NCBI GenBank assembly: GCA_964557575.1
Contig: CAZLBC010000034.1
Location: 1 to 44,418, forward strand
Reading direction: 5' to 3'
DNA length: 44,418 nucleotides
Origin: CAZLBC01 sp964557575
GTDB taxonomy: Bacteria > Planctomycetota > Phycisphaerae > SM23-33
The notes under the pieces were generated by a model that searched no databases, had not been told where the DNA came from, and was given only the letters and a program-made list of their open reading frames with translations. This document shows positions 8,230-16,510 of the stretch, piece by piece (positions within the stretch are counted from its first letter, which is position 1; each line of letters opens with the position of its first letter). The position numbers and the translations under genes are program-made.

Positions 8230-8976
8230 CTACTCCAGCTTCCAGACAAAATTGCTGGTCACCCGACAGCGAACGGCCCGGCCTCCCCTGAGAGCGGGCC
8301 GGAACCGCAGGCTGCGGGCCAGCCGCCGGGCGGCCTCATCGAAAACGCCGGCGGGCGTGCTCTGCAGGATGTCCACGTCGGTGACCGTGCCCTCGCGGTC
8401 GATTGTGATCCGAAACCGTGTCTCACCCGTAATCCCCCGCCGCCGCGCCCGGAGCGGATAGAACGATTCCATGTCGGGAGGCCTGATCAGGACCGGTCCC
8501 CGGCCGGGTTCGGGATGACGGGCCGCCGGTTTTTTCGCCGGGGGCGCGGGAGGACCGACCGCGGTCGTCGCCGGTTCCATGGCGGTTCTCGTTATCCGCG
8601 GCACAACGTGCGGGAACGCCGTGTCGGGGATAGCCACCGACGGCAGAATCGGTTGCTCGGCGTGCAGGCGTGGAGCGGCGAGGGCGATGCGCGGCGGCGG
8701 GGGCGCGGGAAGCTCGACCGTATCGAGGCGCCGGGTCGGTGAGGGCATCTCGACCGTCTCCTCGACCGGCGGCGGTTCGATTTTCTCTTCCACGACCCGC
8801 AGCGGAACGGTGCTGACGGGAACCGGGGACGTTTCGGCTGCCCCGGCCCCCAGGCCGACCAGGAACAGCAGGATACCGCCGCTGACCGCGAGGCCGATGA
8901 ACGCGGCGGCCAGGTGCGCAGCCGGTCCCGGCGAGTATGCCGCGCCGGGGTTGTCCTGTCGTCCTGTTTTCACCAT
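8230..8976 (-). CDS. tonB: TonB-family energy transducer
   Basis: A 248-residue protein with the standard TonB plan: a short cytoplasmic N-terminus, one membrane anchor (about residues 20-45, AFIGLAVSGGILLFLVGLG), a long proline-rich periplasmic spacer (about 50-165, with EPPPVEE, PAPPPPR, PPAPPAKKP), and a C-terminal TonB domain (about 165-248). The domain shows FYPLRARRRGITGETRFRI, GTVTDVDILQSTPAGVFDEAARR and SLRFRPALRGGRAV, all typical. It couples the proton gradient, harvested by ExbB/ExbD, to outer-membrane transporters. It starts one base after the exbD stop codon. The minus-strand order around it matches TonB2/TtpC systems. No TonB-dependent receptor gene is in this window, so the cargo is unknown. 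Confidence 0.92.
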   Translation of the reverse strand: MVKTGRQDNPGAAYSPGPAAHLAAAFIGLAVSGGILLFLVGLGAGAAETSPVPVSTVPLRVVEEKIEPPPVEETVEMPSPTRRLDTVELPAPPPPRIALAAPRLHAEQPILPSVAIPDTAFPHVVPRITRTAMEPATTAVGPPAPPAKKPAARHPEPGRGPVLIRPPDMESFYPLRARRRGITGETRFRITIDREGTVTDVDILQSTPAGVFDEAARRLARSLRFRPALRGGRAVRCRVTSNFVWKLE

Positions 8977-8977
8977 A

Positions 8978-9388
8978 TCATTTCCTCACTGCGGCCAGGT
9001 CGACGCGATCGGCCCCCGCGGACCGGCAGGTGTCCATCACCTCCAGCAGCAGCCCGGTCGGGACGTCCCGGTCGGCCTGGAGCACCACCCGGGATGCCGA
9101 CTGCTGCCGCAGGGCCTCGGCCACGGCGCCCCGGTCCCCGGAAGAGATTGTCCGCCCCGCCACATGCACGGTGCCCGACTTGGTGATCGCCACCGGCAGG
9201 AACTGCCCGCTGATCCGAGCGGCGGCGTCGCTCTCGGGGCGGTCGACGTTGACCCCCGTTTCCTGCAGAAAACTGGTGGATACGATGTAGAAGATCAGGA
9301 GGATGAAGACCATATCAATCAACGGGGCCATCTCTATCGCGGCGGCCCTGCCGCCCTTTCTGCGTCCGGTGAGCGCGCCCCGCCTCAT
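8978..9388 (-). CDS. exbD: ExbD/TolR-family proton-channel subunit
   Basis: A 136-residue protein with a basic cytoplasmic N-terminus, one membrane helix (about 20-42, MAPLIDMVFILLIFYIVSTSF) and a small periplasmic domain. The membrane aspartate essential for proton use in the ExbD/TolR family is present (Asp25 in PLIDMVF). The periplasmic part ends QADRDVPTGLLLEVMDTCRSAGADRVDLAAVRK, the usual ExbD pattern. Its ATG overlaps the exbB stop codon in an ATGA quartet, so translation is probably coupled. Confidence 0.94.
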   Translation of the reverse strand: MRRGALTGRRKGGRAAAIEMAPLIDMVFILLIFYIVSTSFLQETGVNVDRPESDAAARISGQFLPVAITKSGTVHVAGRTISSGDRGAVAEALRQQSASRVVLQADRDVPTGLLLEVMDTCRSAGADRVDLAAVRK

Positions 9389-9840
9389 GCCGCCGCCTCC
9401 CGGGCGATCGCCGCGCGGACCATCGCCACCACCTTCTGTCTCCGCCGCAGGAGCACCCGTTCGGCCAGGAGAGCCGGGGCGGCGACGGCCAGTCCGTACT
9501 GGGTGGTCAGCAGGGCCTTCGAGACCCCCCCGCCGATGCCGACGGCGAAGAAGCCGCCGCCGCAGACCTCACCGAAGACCTCGATCATGCCGGTCACGGT
9601 TCCCAGCAGCCCCAGCAGCGGGGCCGCCGCGATACCGGCCCTGATGAGCGCCATTCTCCGGAGGCCGGAAATCTCAACCTGCGGTGCCGCCGGCCTTCGG
9701 CCGGTCTCCACCGCATTGAGCTGAAGGCCGGTGGCGAAAAACCGCTCGGCGATCAGGAAGTACAGAACGACCGAAAGCGCGCCTATTGCCGCGGCACACC
9801 AGCCGCCCGCAGAGAAGAAGGCGATAATGGCCTCGATCAT
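9385..9840 (-). CDS. exbB: ExbB/TolQ-family proton-channel subunit (short)
   Basis: A 151-residue MotA/TolQ/ExbB protein, shorter than typical ExbB (about 220-240 residues). It has an N-terminal membrane helix (IIAFFSAGGWCAAAIGALSVVLYFLIAERFF) and the hallmark block AAPLLGLLGTVTGMIEVF, followed by SKALLTTQYGLAVAAPALLAERVL. The ATG at 9840 overlaps the stop codon of the preceding gene (ATGA). Together with the larger ExbB-like protein encoded just upstream it gives the operon two ExbB paralogues, as in TonB2 systems, where the small one pairs with ExbD. Confidence 0.92.
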   Translation of the reverse strand: MIEAIIAFFSAGGWCAAAIGALSVVLYFLIAERFFATGLQLNAVETGRRPAAPQVEISGLRRMALIRAGIAAAPLLGLLGTVTGMIEVFGEVCGGGFFAVGIGGGVSKALLTTQYGLAVAAPALLAERVLLRRRQKVVAMVRAAIAREAAA

Positions 9841-11174
9841 GACGTCTCCTCCCCGGCGGTTTGTTCGACGCCGAAAGCCGTCATCGCGTCGCGCTCCAGC
9901 AGCGCCTCCCGCCGCTCGATCCACCGGCTCAGCCACGCGTGGGCGAGCAGCAGCGGTATTGCCACCGCCAGGCCGAGCTGCGTGGTGATGAGGGCCTCCG
10001 ATATCCCCCCGGAAAGCAGCCGGGGATTCCCCGTCCCGGCGGAAGAAATCGTCTCGAAGGTCCGGATCATCCCCGACACGGTGCCCAGCAGGCCCAGGAG
10101 GGGGGCGACCGCGGCCATCGCCCCCAGGAGGGACAGCGACCGCTCCAGCCGGGGCGACTCGGTCAGGAGCGCCGACTCCATCGCCGTTTCCCGCTGCTCG
10201 TGGCTGCGGCCCGCGACGTCGACGGCCGACAACAGCACGTGCGCGGCCGGTACGCGGGAAGACGAAAGCGTGTGCCGCGCGTCGTCCAGCCGGCCCGCGC
10301 GTATCATCGCGACCGCATCTCCCACGAGCCCCGGCGGGGTCTTGGCCCGGAGAAGATAGACGCTTCGTTCGATAACCAGTCCGATCCCCACGATTCCCAC
10401 GGCAATGATCGGTATGATAAACATCCCACCCGCCTCAAGCCACGACATGATGCCGGTGGGTCCGAGCGGCTCCCGGCCGCGAAGCGTACCGTCTATGTCG
10501 ACCGGTATCGCCGCCGGCCGGCCGCGCGCCCACGCGTCAAGGGCTGACGCGGCGGATTGCCGCATGAGCGGTCCGCCGACGACCGGCGCGCCGTCGGTTT
10601 CACGGAGGAATCCCCGCACCGCTTCGCTGTCGCCGCATGCCAGCGCGGCGAACGCGCCCAGTCGCAGCACGGGAACGGTGCGCGTATTTCCATGGCGGTC
10701 GACAACCGTTTCCTCGCGCAGCGACACCCGGCGGCAGTCGCGCAGTTCCGCGAGTTCCCGTTCCAGTGTCTCGGTCAACGCGGCGCGCAGCGTTTCAACG
10801 CCGGCGGTGGGATCCAGTTCGACGCCGGCCGTGTCCGATACCCGGTTCAGGAGGGATTCGATGCAATACGTGATCTGCCGTTCATTCCGGCCGGTATCGG
10901 ATTCCCGAAGGCGGCGCAAGATTTCGGCGGTTTCCTCGGCTTCAACTTTCGCCGCGTCCAGTTCCGCGTAGGCCGTGTTGAGTTCCGCGGCGAGGCGGGT
11001 GCGCTCCTCAAGATGCCGCTTTCGCGCCGCCGCCAGTTGTTCCTCCGCCGCGCGGCGACGGGCGGCGGCCTTTTTCAACAACGCCGTCTGCCCGGTGTTC
11101 TCGCCGCCGCCGGCCGCGGCGGCACACGACAGGATCGTCGCCGCCAGAAGTATGGTTCCCCGCCGGCTCATCAT
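9837..11174 (-). CDS. TtpC-like ExbB with large periplasmic coiled-coil domain
   Basis: A 445-residue protein. A Sec signal (RRGTILLAATILSCAAAAGG) leads into a long charged coiled coil (about 30-100, KKAAARRRAAEEQLAAARKRHLEERTRLAAEL) and a further periplasmic region to about 240. Then comes a complete ExbB/TolQ module: a helix at about 245-270 (GGMFIIPIIAVGIVGIGLVIE), the signature APLLGLLGTVSGMIRTFETIS near residue 370, and EALITTQLGLAVAIPLLLAHAWLSRW. This combination defines TtpC, the extra ExbB-like protein of Vibrio TonB2 systems, which is thought to link the inner-membrane complex to the periplasm. Its ATG overlaps the stop of the DUF3450 gene, and its stop overlaps exbB. Confidence 0.88.
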   Translation of the reverse strand: MMSRRGTILLAATILSCAAAAGGGENTGQTALLKKAAARRRAAEEQLAAARKRHLEERTRLAAELNTAYAELDAAKVEAEETAEILRRLRESDTGRNERQITYCIESLLNRVSDTAGVELDPTAGVETLRAALTETLERELAELRDCRRVSLREETVVDRHGNTRTVPVLRLGAFAALACGDSEAVRGFLRETDGAPVVGGPLMRQSAASALDAWARGRPAAIPVDIDGTLRGREPLGPTGIMSWLEAGGMFIIPIIAVGIVGIGLVIERSVYLLRAKTPPGLVGDAVAMIRAGRLDDARHTLSSSRVPAAHVLLSAVDVAGRSHEQRETAMESALLTESPRLERSLSLLGAMAAVAPLLGLLGTVSGMIRTFETISSAGTGNPRLLSGGISEALITTQLGLAVAIPLLLAHAWLSRWIERREALLERDAMTAFGVEQTAGEETS

Positions 11175-11989
11175 TTAGCCTCCGCCGGACGATCGGCCGT
11201 CACATCGCCGGCCGGCAGAAGCAGGAGTTCGGGCGCCGCCCGCGCCTCGAGGACCGCCAGGGTCTTCCGTATGCTGTCAGCCTCAGCGGGGCCGACGGGT
11301 CGAAGGATCAGTCGCCCGTCCTCGACGCGGGCGGTGCCGGCCTTCTCACCGTCAAGCGCAACCCACCACGCGGCCGCGCCCCCGGCCCTGAGGAGCTTGA
11401 CGGTCACTGTCCGGCCGCCGAGCCGCCCGGCAACCAGTTCCACGGCCGCACCCGTGCCCCGCCGGCGGCTGCCGCGCAGGCGGGAGATCGCGGCGGCGAA
11501 TTTGCCGGCCGGATCACTCCCGGTGTCCGTCGCGGGCGGGACGAGGCCGGGCAGGGAAGCGTCCGCCACCTCGTTGAGCGTCTTCTGCAGCCGGGCGGCA
11601 ATCGCGCCGACCATGTTCTCTATCGCCCCGCGGCGGTCGCGGAGTGCGGCGAGTTCCCGCCCCCGCTTTTCCCGTTCGGCGATCCGCTTTCGATCGGCGG
11701 CGGCCGCCGACCGATACCGGGCGGCCTTGTCGCGAACGGTGGATACCAGGAGTTTCAGTCGCTGCTGTTCGGCGCGCCGCGCCTCTTCTTCTTCCAGGCG
11801 CGCCCGCCGCGCCCGGCCCGCAGCGCGGAGTTCATCGAGAACCCGCTGGGATACCGGGCGATTTGCCGACTCGGCCCCGGGTCCCGGTTGTTCTCCGCCC
11901 GCGGACGGGAGGAGTGCCGCCAGGCACAGGACCGGCGTAAGAAACATCCCGCGGATACGGGAACCAATACCGATTGTCTTTTCGTGCAT
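11171..11989 (-). CDS. DUF3450-like periplasmic coiled-coil protein
   Basis: A 272-residue exported protein, first gene of the TonB operon. The leader is IRGMFLTPVLCLAALLPSAGG; residues about 40-130 form a charged coiled coil (RAAGRARRARLEEEEARRAEQQRLKLLVSTV), followed by a C-terminal half containing AAWWVALDGEKAGTARVEDGRLILRPV. DUF3450 proteins precede ttpC in TonB2-type clusters and show this coiled-coil-plus-small-domain plan; I assign it from architecture and position, as sequence signatures of DUF3450 are weak. The ATG at 11989 has GGAG about 6 bases upstream. Confidence 0.78.
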   Translation of the reverse strand: MHEKTIGIGSRIRGMFLTPVLCLAALLPSAGGEQPGPGAESANRPVSQRVLDELRAAGRARRARLEEEEARRAEQQRLKLLVSTVRDKAARYRSAAAADRKRIAEREKRGRELAALRDRRGAIENMVGAIAARLQKTLNEVADASLPGLVPPATDTGSDPAGKFAAAISRLRGSRRRGTGAAVELVAGRLGGRTVTVKLLRAGGAAAWWVALDGEKAGTARVEDGRLILRPVGPAEADSIRKTLAVLEARAAPELLLLPAGDVTADRPAEAK

Positions 11990-12022
11990 CCGATCTCCGT
12001 TCAGCAAAAGCGGTAATTTATT

Positions 12023-12051
12023 ATTAGAATGTCCGGGGCCGCCGAGGGCAA
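12023..12051 (-). promoter_or_regulatory. putative promoter of the DUF3450-ttpC-exbBD-tonB-TPR operon
   Basis: On the minus strand TTGCCC (12051-12046) and TCTAAT (12028-12023) are separated by 17 bases, about 35 bases before the ATG at 11989. I see no clear Fur box, so iron control is not supported by the sequence. Confidence 0.5.
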
Positions 12052-12128
12052 GCACCTTTCCGCATCACATACGAACGACACGTCCTTTCGGGACAGGGAA
12101 AAAGGAACGTACCCCGGAACGGGATGTG

Positions 12129-13463
12129 TCACGACATGCGGCGGGGCTGGCCGGTGAATTCGAGAACACTCTGCCAGAGATCACCCTCGGTATCGACATA
12201 CTGCCTGCCGCTGGTGACCAGGTCGATCGGGAAATGGACGTACTGGTCGTTCCAGGTGCCGATGACCATCCCGGTCCGCCCGGACATCGCCGCGTGGGCG
12301 GCACCGTGGGCGAGCTTCGCGCAGTAGAGGCTGTCGTGGGCCGTGGCGGGCACGCTGCGGATAATGTAACTCGGATCGATGTACTTGACCGTGTGCCTGA
12401 TTCCCTTCTCGTCGAGGAATTGCGTGATGCGGTGCTTCAGGTAGAGGCCGATGTCTTCAAGGACAACATTGCCCGACGCATCCTTCCGCGACTCGTCCAG
12501 TTCCAGCAGGTCCTGGCCGGCGCCCTCCGCCACGATAATGCAGGCGTGGTTCCTCCGCTCCAGGCGCCGCCGCAAGTGCTCGAGAAACCCGCCGGGCCCC
12601 TCCAGCGAAAACGGAACCTCGGGAATCAGGACGAAGTTCGCGACACCCGCGGCCAGGGCGGTATGGCAGGCGATGAAACCGCTGCGGCGGCCCATCAGCT
12701 TGACCAGGCCGATTCCGTTGGGGGCCCCCTCGGCCTCGGTGTGGGAACAGAGGACCGCTTTTTTCGCCTCGGAGACCGCCGTCTCGAAACCGAAACTCTG
12801 CTTGAGATACCGTATGTCGTTGTCGATGGTCTTGGGGATTCCCACGACCGCTATGTCGCGGTCCCGTTCCCGTATGATCGACGCGATCTCCCGGCCTCCC
12901 CGCTGCGTCCCGTCGCCCCCGATCGTGAAGAGAATATCAACGCCAAGCACTGTAAGGTAATCGGCGACGGCCGACATGTCCTGCGCGCCCCGGGAGGACC
13001 CGAGGATCGTGCCGCCCTGCTCGTTGATGTCCTTTACCACCGCGGGGGTCAGCTTCAGCGGTTCCAGGCCGGCATCCTCAACCATACCGCGGTAGCCGTA
13101 TCGAAACCCGATGATCCGCCCGACGCCGTACCGGTAGTGGAGGTTCATCACCAGGCCGCGGATGACGTCGTTGATGCCCGGGCACAGGCCCCCGCAGGTC
13201 ACGATACCGGCAGTGACCCGGGGGGGATCGAAATATATCTTCTTTCGGGGCCCGGCCACCTCGAAGGCGGGCAGGCCTGAGACATCCCCGGCGTCGCGGA
13301 GATGATCGGCCCGGTTTTCAAAAAGGACCTTCGCGCCGTCCGGCACGAAATTGACCGCCGGCCGGCCATCCCCGCCGTCTTCCAGGAGCGGCGAATCGAT
13401 GTCGGCCGGACCGAGACGGGCTATGGCCAGTGTTTCGCGGGTGATCTCCTCGTTGTCCGGCAT
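12129..13463 (-). CDS. 6-phosphofructokinase, plant/trypanosome-type (probably ATP-dependent)
   Basis: A 444-residue cytoplasmic enzyme that phosphorylates fructose 6-phosphate to fructose 1,6-bisphosphate. The N-terminal about 80 residues are an extension; the PFK core follows with GIVTCGGLCPGINDVIRG, GFRYGYRGM, IGGDGTQRGG (about 181-190), IPKTIDNDI (about 209-217), KLMGRRSGFIA and IPEVPF. Gly185 in GGDG is the residue of ATP enzymes (PPi-dependent ones have Asp there), whereas Lys211 in PKTIDND is the PPi-type residue. This mixed pair is characteristic of ATP-dependent PFKs of trypanosomes and plants, which descend from the PPi branch, so ATP is the better guess for the donor. The ATG at 13463 has a strong GAGGAG site. 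It is the only obviously housekeeping metabolic gene in the window and appears to be monocistronic. Confidence 0.93.
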   Translation of the reverse strand: MPDNEEITRETLAIARLGPADIDSPLLEDGGDGRPAVNFVPDGAKVLFENRADHLRDAGDVSGLPAFEVAGPRKKIYFDPPRVTAGIVTCGGLCPGINDVIRGLVMNLHYRYGVGRIIGFRYGYRGMVEDAGLEPLKLTPAVVKDINEQGGTILGSSRGAQDMSAVADYLTVLGVDILFTIGGDGTQRGGREIASIIRERDRDIAVVGIPKTIDNDIRYLKQSFGFETAVSEAKKAVLCSHTEAEGAPNGIGLVKLMGRRSGFIACHTALAAGVANFVLIPEVPFSLEGPGGFLEHLRRRLERRNHACIIVAEGAGQDLLELDESRKDASGNVVLEDIGLYLKHRITQFLDEKGIRHTVKYIDPSYIIRSVPATAHDSLYCAKLAHGAAHAAMSGRTGMVIGTWNDQYVHFPIDLVTSGRQYVDTEGDLWQSVLEFTGQPRRMS

Positions 13464-13631
13464 ATCGACCTCTCCTCTGCTGCTGCGGCGGCGAAACAGA
13501 TCGGGACTGTGCCGCGGCGCACACGTTCCTGTCTTCGCGCACGAATATACTGTCAAGCGGGATCAAAAAAAAGGTGCCGCCGCGAATTAATCACATTGGA
13601 CCCCCCATGCCACCAATCTCTCGAAGAACCC

Positions 13632-13660
13632 TTGTTTTCGGCCGCGGGCTTTCGTATGGT
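13632..13660 (+). promoter_or_regulatory. possible promoter of the Gfo/Idh/MocA gene
   Basis: TTGTTT (13632-13637) and TATGGT (13655-13660) have a 17-base spacer, 63 bases before the ATG at 13724. Both boxes are moderate matches. Confidence 0.35.
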
Positions 13661-13723
13661 GGTCACTGCAACCATGGTATCTCGCACATCACAGCCATTC
13701 GCACGTTTCGGGAGGATACGATC

Positions 13724-15184
13724 ATGAAACAGATCAAACGCCGCAGGTTTCTCCAGGCCACCGCCGGCGCCGCCGGCTCGGCCATGCTCTTCTGCAACGC
13801 GAAGACCGCGGAAAAGGCCGCCGGGGCCAACGACCGCTTCCGCATCGCCGTGGCCGGCGTGCACGGACGCGGCAACAGCCACATCGGCGCCTACCTGAAG
13901 CAGAAGAACGTGGAGGTCGCCTACCTGATCGAACCCGACCGGCGAACCCTCGAACGGGCCCTGAAGAAGTACAACAAAAAAGTCGACGGCTCATACGAAA
14001 TCAAGGGCGTCGAGGACGTCCGGAAGGCCCTCGAAGACAAGGACCTCGACGCCATCTCCATAGCCACGCCCAACCACTGGCACTCGCTGATGACAATCTG
14101 GGGCGCGCAGGCCGGCAAGCACGTCTACGTCGAGAAACCCGCCAGCCACGATATCACCGAGGGCCGGGTCGCGGTGGAGGCCTGGAAGAAGTACGGCGTG
14201 GTCATCCAGCACGGCACCCAGCAGCGGAGCAGTGCGGGCACCGCCGGCCTGACCAAGGCCGTCCGCGACGGGAAGTTCGGGAAGCTTAAGATCTCCTACG
14301 GGTACGCCTGCAAACCCCGCGGCGGCATCGGCCACAAGGAGCCGTCCGATCCGCCCGACCACCTGAACTGGGACCTGTGGCGGGGGCCGGCGGTGATCGA
14401 CCGGTACCACGGCAACTACGTGCACTACAACTGGCACTGGTTCTGGGTTACCGGCAACGGCGACCTGAACAACCAGGGGACCCACCAGCTCGACCGGGCC
14501 CAGTGGGCGATCGCCGAAGACCAGATCCACCCGGTGCGGGCCATGGCCATCGGCGGCCGGTTCAAGTGGGACGACCAGGGCGAGACCCCGAACACCCTCT
14601 TCGGCATCGCGCAGTATCCCAACGGCCAGTACGTCTTCTTCAACGTCCGCAACGTCAAGTACGACGGGTACAAGCGGCAGGTCCAGAACGAATACTACTT
14701 CGAGGACGGCGGGAAGATCCTCTCGGACAACAAGTACTACGCCAAGGGCGCCAAAGAGGGCGAGAAGGTCAAGTACGACAAGGTCGACGTCACCCCCGGC
14801 GGGACCTTCGGCAGTTTCGTGAAGGCCTGCCGGGAGGGCAAGCCGGAGATGTCCAACGCCGACATGGCGGTCGCCCACCGCTCCTGCGTCGTCGGCCACC
14901 TGATGAACAATTCCTACCGGATCGGCAAAAAAGTGCCGTTCAACGCCAAGGCGGGGACATTCGGCGACAACAAGGACGCCCATGAGCACTTTATGAAACT
15001 CCACGAGATCATGGAGGAAGGGTGCGGGGTGCCGGTCGACAAGGCCGAGTACGTCGTCGGTCCCTGGGTGGCGTTCGATCCGAAGACCGAGCGATTCACG
15101 GGCGAGCACGCCGCCGCGGCCAATAAGCTCCTGAAGGACCCGTGCCGGAAGGGCTTCGAAGTCCCCGACCCGAAGAAGGTGTAG
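13724..15184 (+). CDS. Tat-exported Gfo/Idh/MocA-family oxidoreductase
   Basis: A 486-residue protein with a twin-arginine-type leader (KRRRFLQATAGAAGSAML), consistent with export carrying a pre-bound nicotinamide cofactor. The Rossmann part has the dinucleotide loop AGVHGRG (44-50) and the family EKP motif (137-139, VYVEKPASHD), followed by the C-terminal substrate domain with NQGTHQLDRAQWAI and the Tyr/His-rich block YHGNYVHYNWHWFW. Enzymes of this type oxidise or rearrange sugars, often at C3, giving keto-glycosides; such products are what DUF1080 and ThuA proteins, encoded three and two times nearby, are proposed to process. The ATG at 13724 has GGAGGA 7 bases upstream. It is convergent with the GH5-like gene, with only 18 bases between the stop codons. 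Confidence 0.9.
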   Translation: MKQIKRRRFLQATAGAAGSAMLFCNAKTAEKAAGANDRFRIAVAGVHGRGNSHIGAYLKQKNVEVAYLIEPDRRTLERALKKYNKKVDGSYEIKGVEDVRKALEDKDLDAISIATPNHWHSLMTIWGAQAGKHVYVEKPASHDITEGRVAVEAWKKYGVVIQHGTQQRSSAGTAGLTKAVRDGKFGKLKISYGYACKPRGGIGHKEPSDPPDHLNWDLWRGPAVIDRYHGNYVHYNWHWFWVTGNGDLNNQGTHQLDRAQWAIAEDQIHPVRAMAIGGRFKWDDQGETPNTLFGIAQYPNGQYVFFNVRNVKYDGYKRQVQNEYYFEDGGKILSDNKYYAKGAKEGEKVKYDKVDVTPGGTFGSFVKACREGKPEMSNADMAVAHRSCVVGHLMNNSYRIGKKVPFNAKAGTFGDNKDAHEHFMKLHEIMEEGCGVPVDKAEYVVGPWVAFDPKTERFTGEHAAAANKLLKDPCRKGFEVPDPKKV

Positions 15185-15202
15185 TCGCAAAAACGGTTTT
15201 CA

Positions 15203-16342
15203 TTACCGCGATTTAATCTTCGGGCCCTTGGCGCGGAAGTACTCCAGCCAGGCCCGCTTTATGGCGCCGGCAATACCGGTTTTTTCAGCGGCGTATTCCG
15301 CGGGGGTCGTGCCCCAGTAAAAACCGATGTACCCGTCGGCGATGTCCCGGGAACCGTCGATAAACCGGTCGAGCTCATCCACGCCGCACTTGAGGGGAAA
15401 CATCTCCTCGATTACGAGGGGTGTGCCCATTTCGTATACACGCAACGCTTCGAGCGCCTCTTTGACCTTGTCCTTTTTCGGATAAAAATGAACGCTCACA
15501 AAGTCCAGCATTTCGCCGGCCTTCCCGGAATAGAACAGGGGCTTGATTTTGTGGGGATAAAACGCCAGCGCCCACGGGATAATGCCGACCGTGATCAGGT
15601 GGCGCCGGTCGTGTTTCCTGATCGCCGCGACGAGGGCGGCGACCCAGGCATCGACCACCGCCTGCCGCTCGCGGCCGGCGAGATCGAGGGCGATCCGCTG
15701 GACGAAGTGCTTGCCCCCCAGCGCTCCCGCCAGCCACTCGGTCTCGACTTTCTTCCGGCCGGGAACGATCGGCTCGTTGATCAGGTCGTAGCAGAAGACC
15801 GCGTCGCTGCCGGCACAGGTCCGGGCGACGGCCTCCCAGAACCGCCCCTGGACCGCCCAGCGGTCCTGTTCGGCCAGTGCATCATACCAGGCGGGGACAT
15901 CCTGCTTGTGGTAGCAGCCCAGGCCGGTGATATCCAGGTACAGCCCCGTCCGTTCGGCCAGTGTCACCAGTGCGGCCAACTGTTGCAACTCGCGCGGATC
16001 GGCCGTCTTGCGGTCCTTCATGAACCGCCCGGTCTGGAGGTGGATGCGGACCACGTTGGCCCCCAGGTCCTTCATTTCGCGGAAATCCGCGACGACCGTG
16101 TCCCACTGCTCGTGCCAGTAATCCTCGATGAGCCGCCCGTCGCCGTCGTGATCGTAATTGAACCCCCAGCAGACGAACCGCGTTCCCGTGCGGGTTTCGA
16201 CGAAACTGTTCCCGTCGGCCGCAATCCCGATCCGCGCAAGCCCGGTTGCCGCCGGCCCCGCGCAGGCGGCCGGGACCAGCGCGAAAAGCATCACACCGGC
16301 GGTTCGGACCGGCAGGCAGGTCGGTGATCGTAATTTCTTCAT
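15203..16342 (-). CDS. exported GH5-like (clan A) glycoside hydrolase
   Basis: A 379-residue TIM-barrel enzyme with an N-terminal signal (VMLFALVPAACAG; Cys27 could be a lipidation site). The barrel starts with GTRFVCWGFNYDHDG and LGANVVRIHLQTG, characteristic of GH5/cellulase-type folds. Predicted acid/base is Glu190 in LINEP, and predicted nucleophile is Glu312 or Glu313 in PLVIEEMFPL; HFYP at about 285 fits the usual His/Tyr before the last strands. Substrate is probably a beta-linked glycan (mannan, glucan or related), not determinable here. The ATG at 16342 has AAGGAG upstream. It diverges from the LamG gene; both promoters lie in the 168-base gap. Confidence 0.85.
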   Translation of the reverse strand: MKKLRSPTCLPVRTAGVMLFALVPAACAGPAATGLARIGIAADGNSFVETRTGTRFVCWGFNYDHDGDGRLIEDYWHEQWDTVVADFREMKDLGANVVRIHLQTGRFMKDRKTADPRELQQLAALVTLAERTGLYLDITGLGCYHKQDVPAWYDALAEQDRWAVQGRFWEAVARTCAGSDAVFCYDLINEPIVPGRKKVETEWLAGALGGKHFVQRIALDLAGRERQAVVDAWVAALVAAIRKHDRRHLITVGIIPWALAFYPHKIKPLFYSGKAGEMLDFVSVHFYPKKDKVKEALEALRVYEMGTPLVIEEMFPLKCGVDELDRFIDGSRDIADGYIGFYWGTTPAEYAAEKTGIAGAIKRAWLEYFRAKGPKIKSR

Positions 16343-16372
16343 GGTAACGGTTCTCCTTCAATCCCGCTTCGC

Positions 16373-16402
16373 ATCGTACCGCGCCGCAGGCGGCGACCGC
16401 AA
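16373..16402 (-). promoter_or_regulatory. possible promoter of the GH5-like gene
   Basis: On the minus strand TTGCGG (16402-16397) and TACGAT (16378-16373) are 18 bases apart, 30 bases before the ATG at 16342. Confidence 0.4.
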
Positions 16403-16426
16403 TGGCAACAATCGCCTGACGATCGC

Positions 16427-16455
16427 TTGCGTTGCGAAATCCGGGTTGTTACAAT
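16427..16455 (+). promoter_or_regulatory. putative promoter of the LamG lipoprotein gene
   Basis: TTGCGT (16427-16432) and TACAAT (16450-16455) with a 17-base spacer, 55 bases upstream of the ATG at 16511. Confidence 0.58.
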
Positions 16456-16510
16456 TTTCAGATCAAGGAATTCATTTCATTCATCTACTTTCAGGACGGG
16501 AGGTGAAACC

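Noticed and set aside
10557..13280. A 907-codon open frame on the plus strand
   Set aside because: It runs antisense to the TtpC-like, DUF3450 and phosphofructokinase genes, is rich in Arg/Gly/Pro/Ala with no domain, and ignores their boundaries; it is a by-product of GC-rich codon bias.
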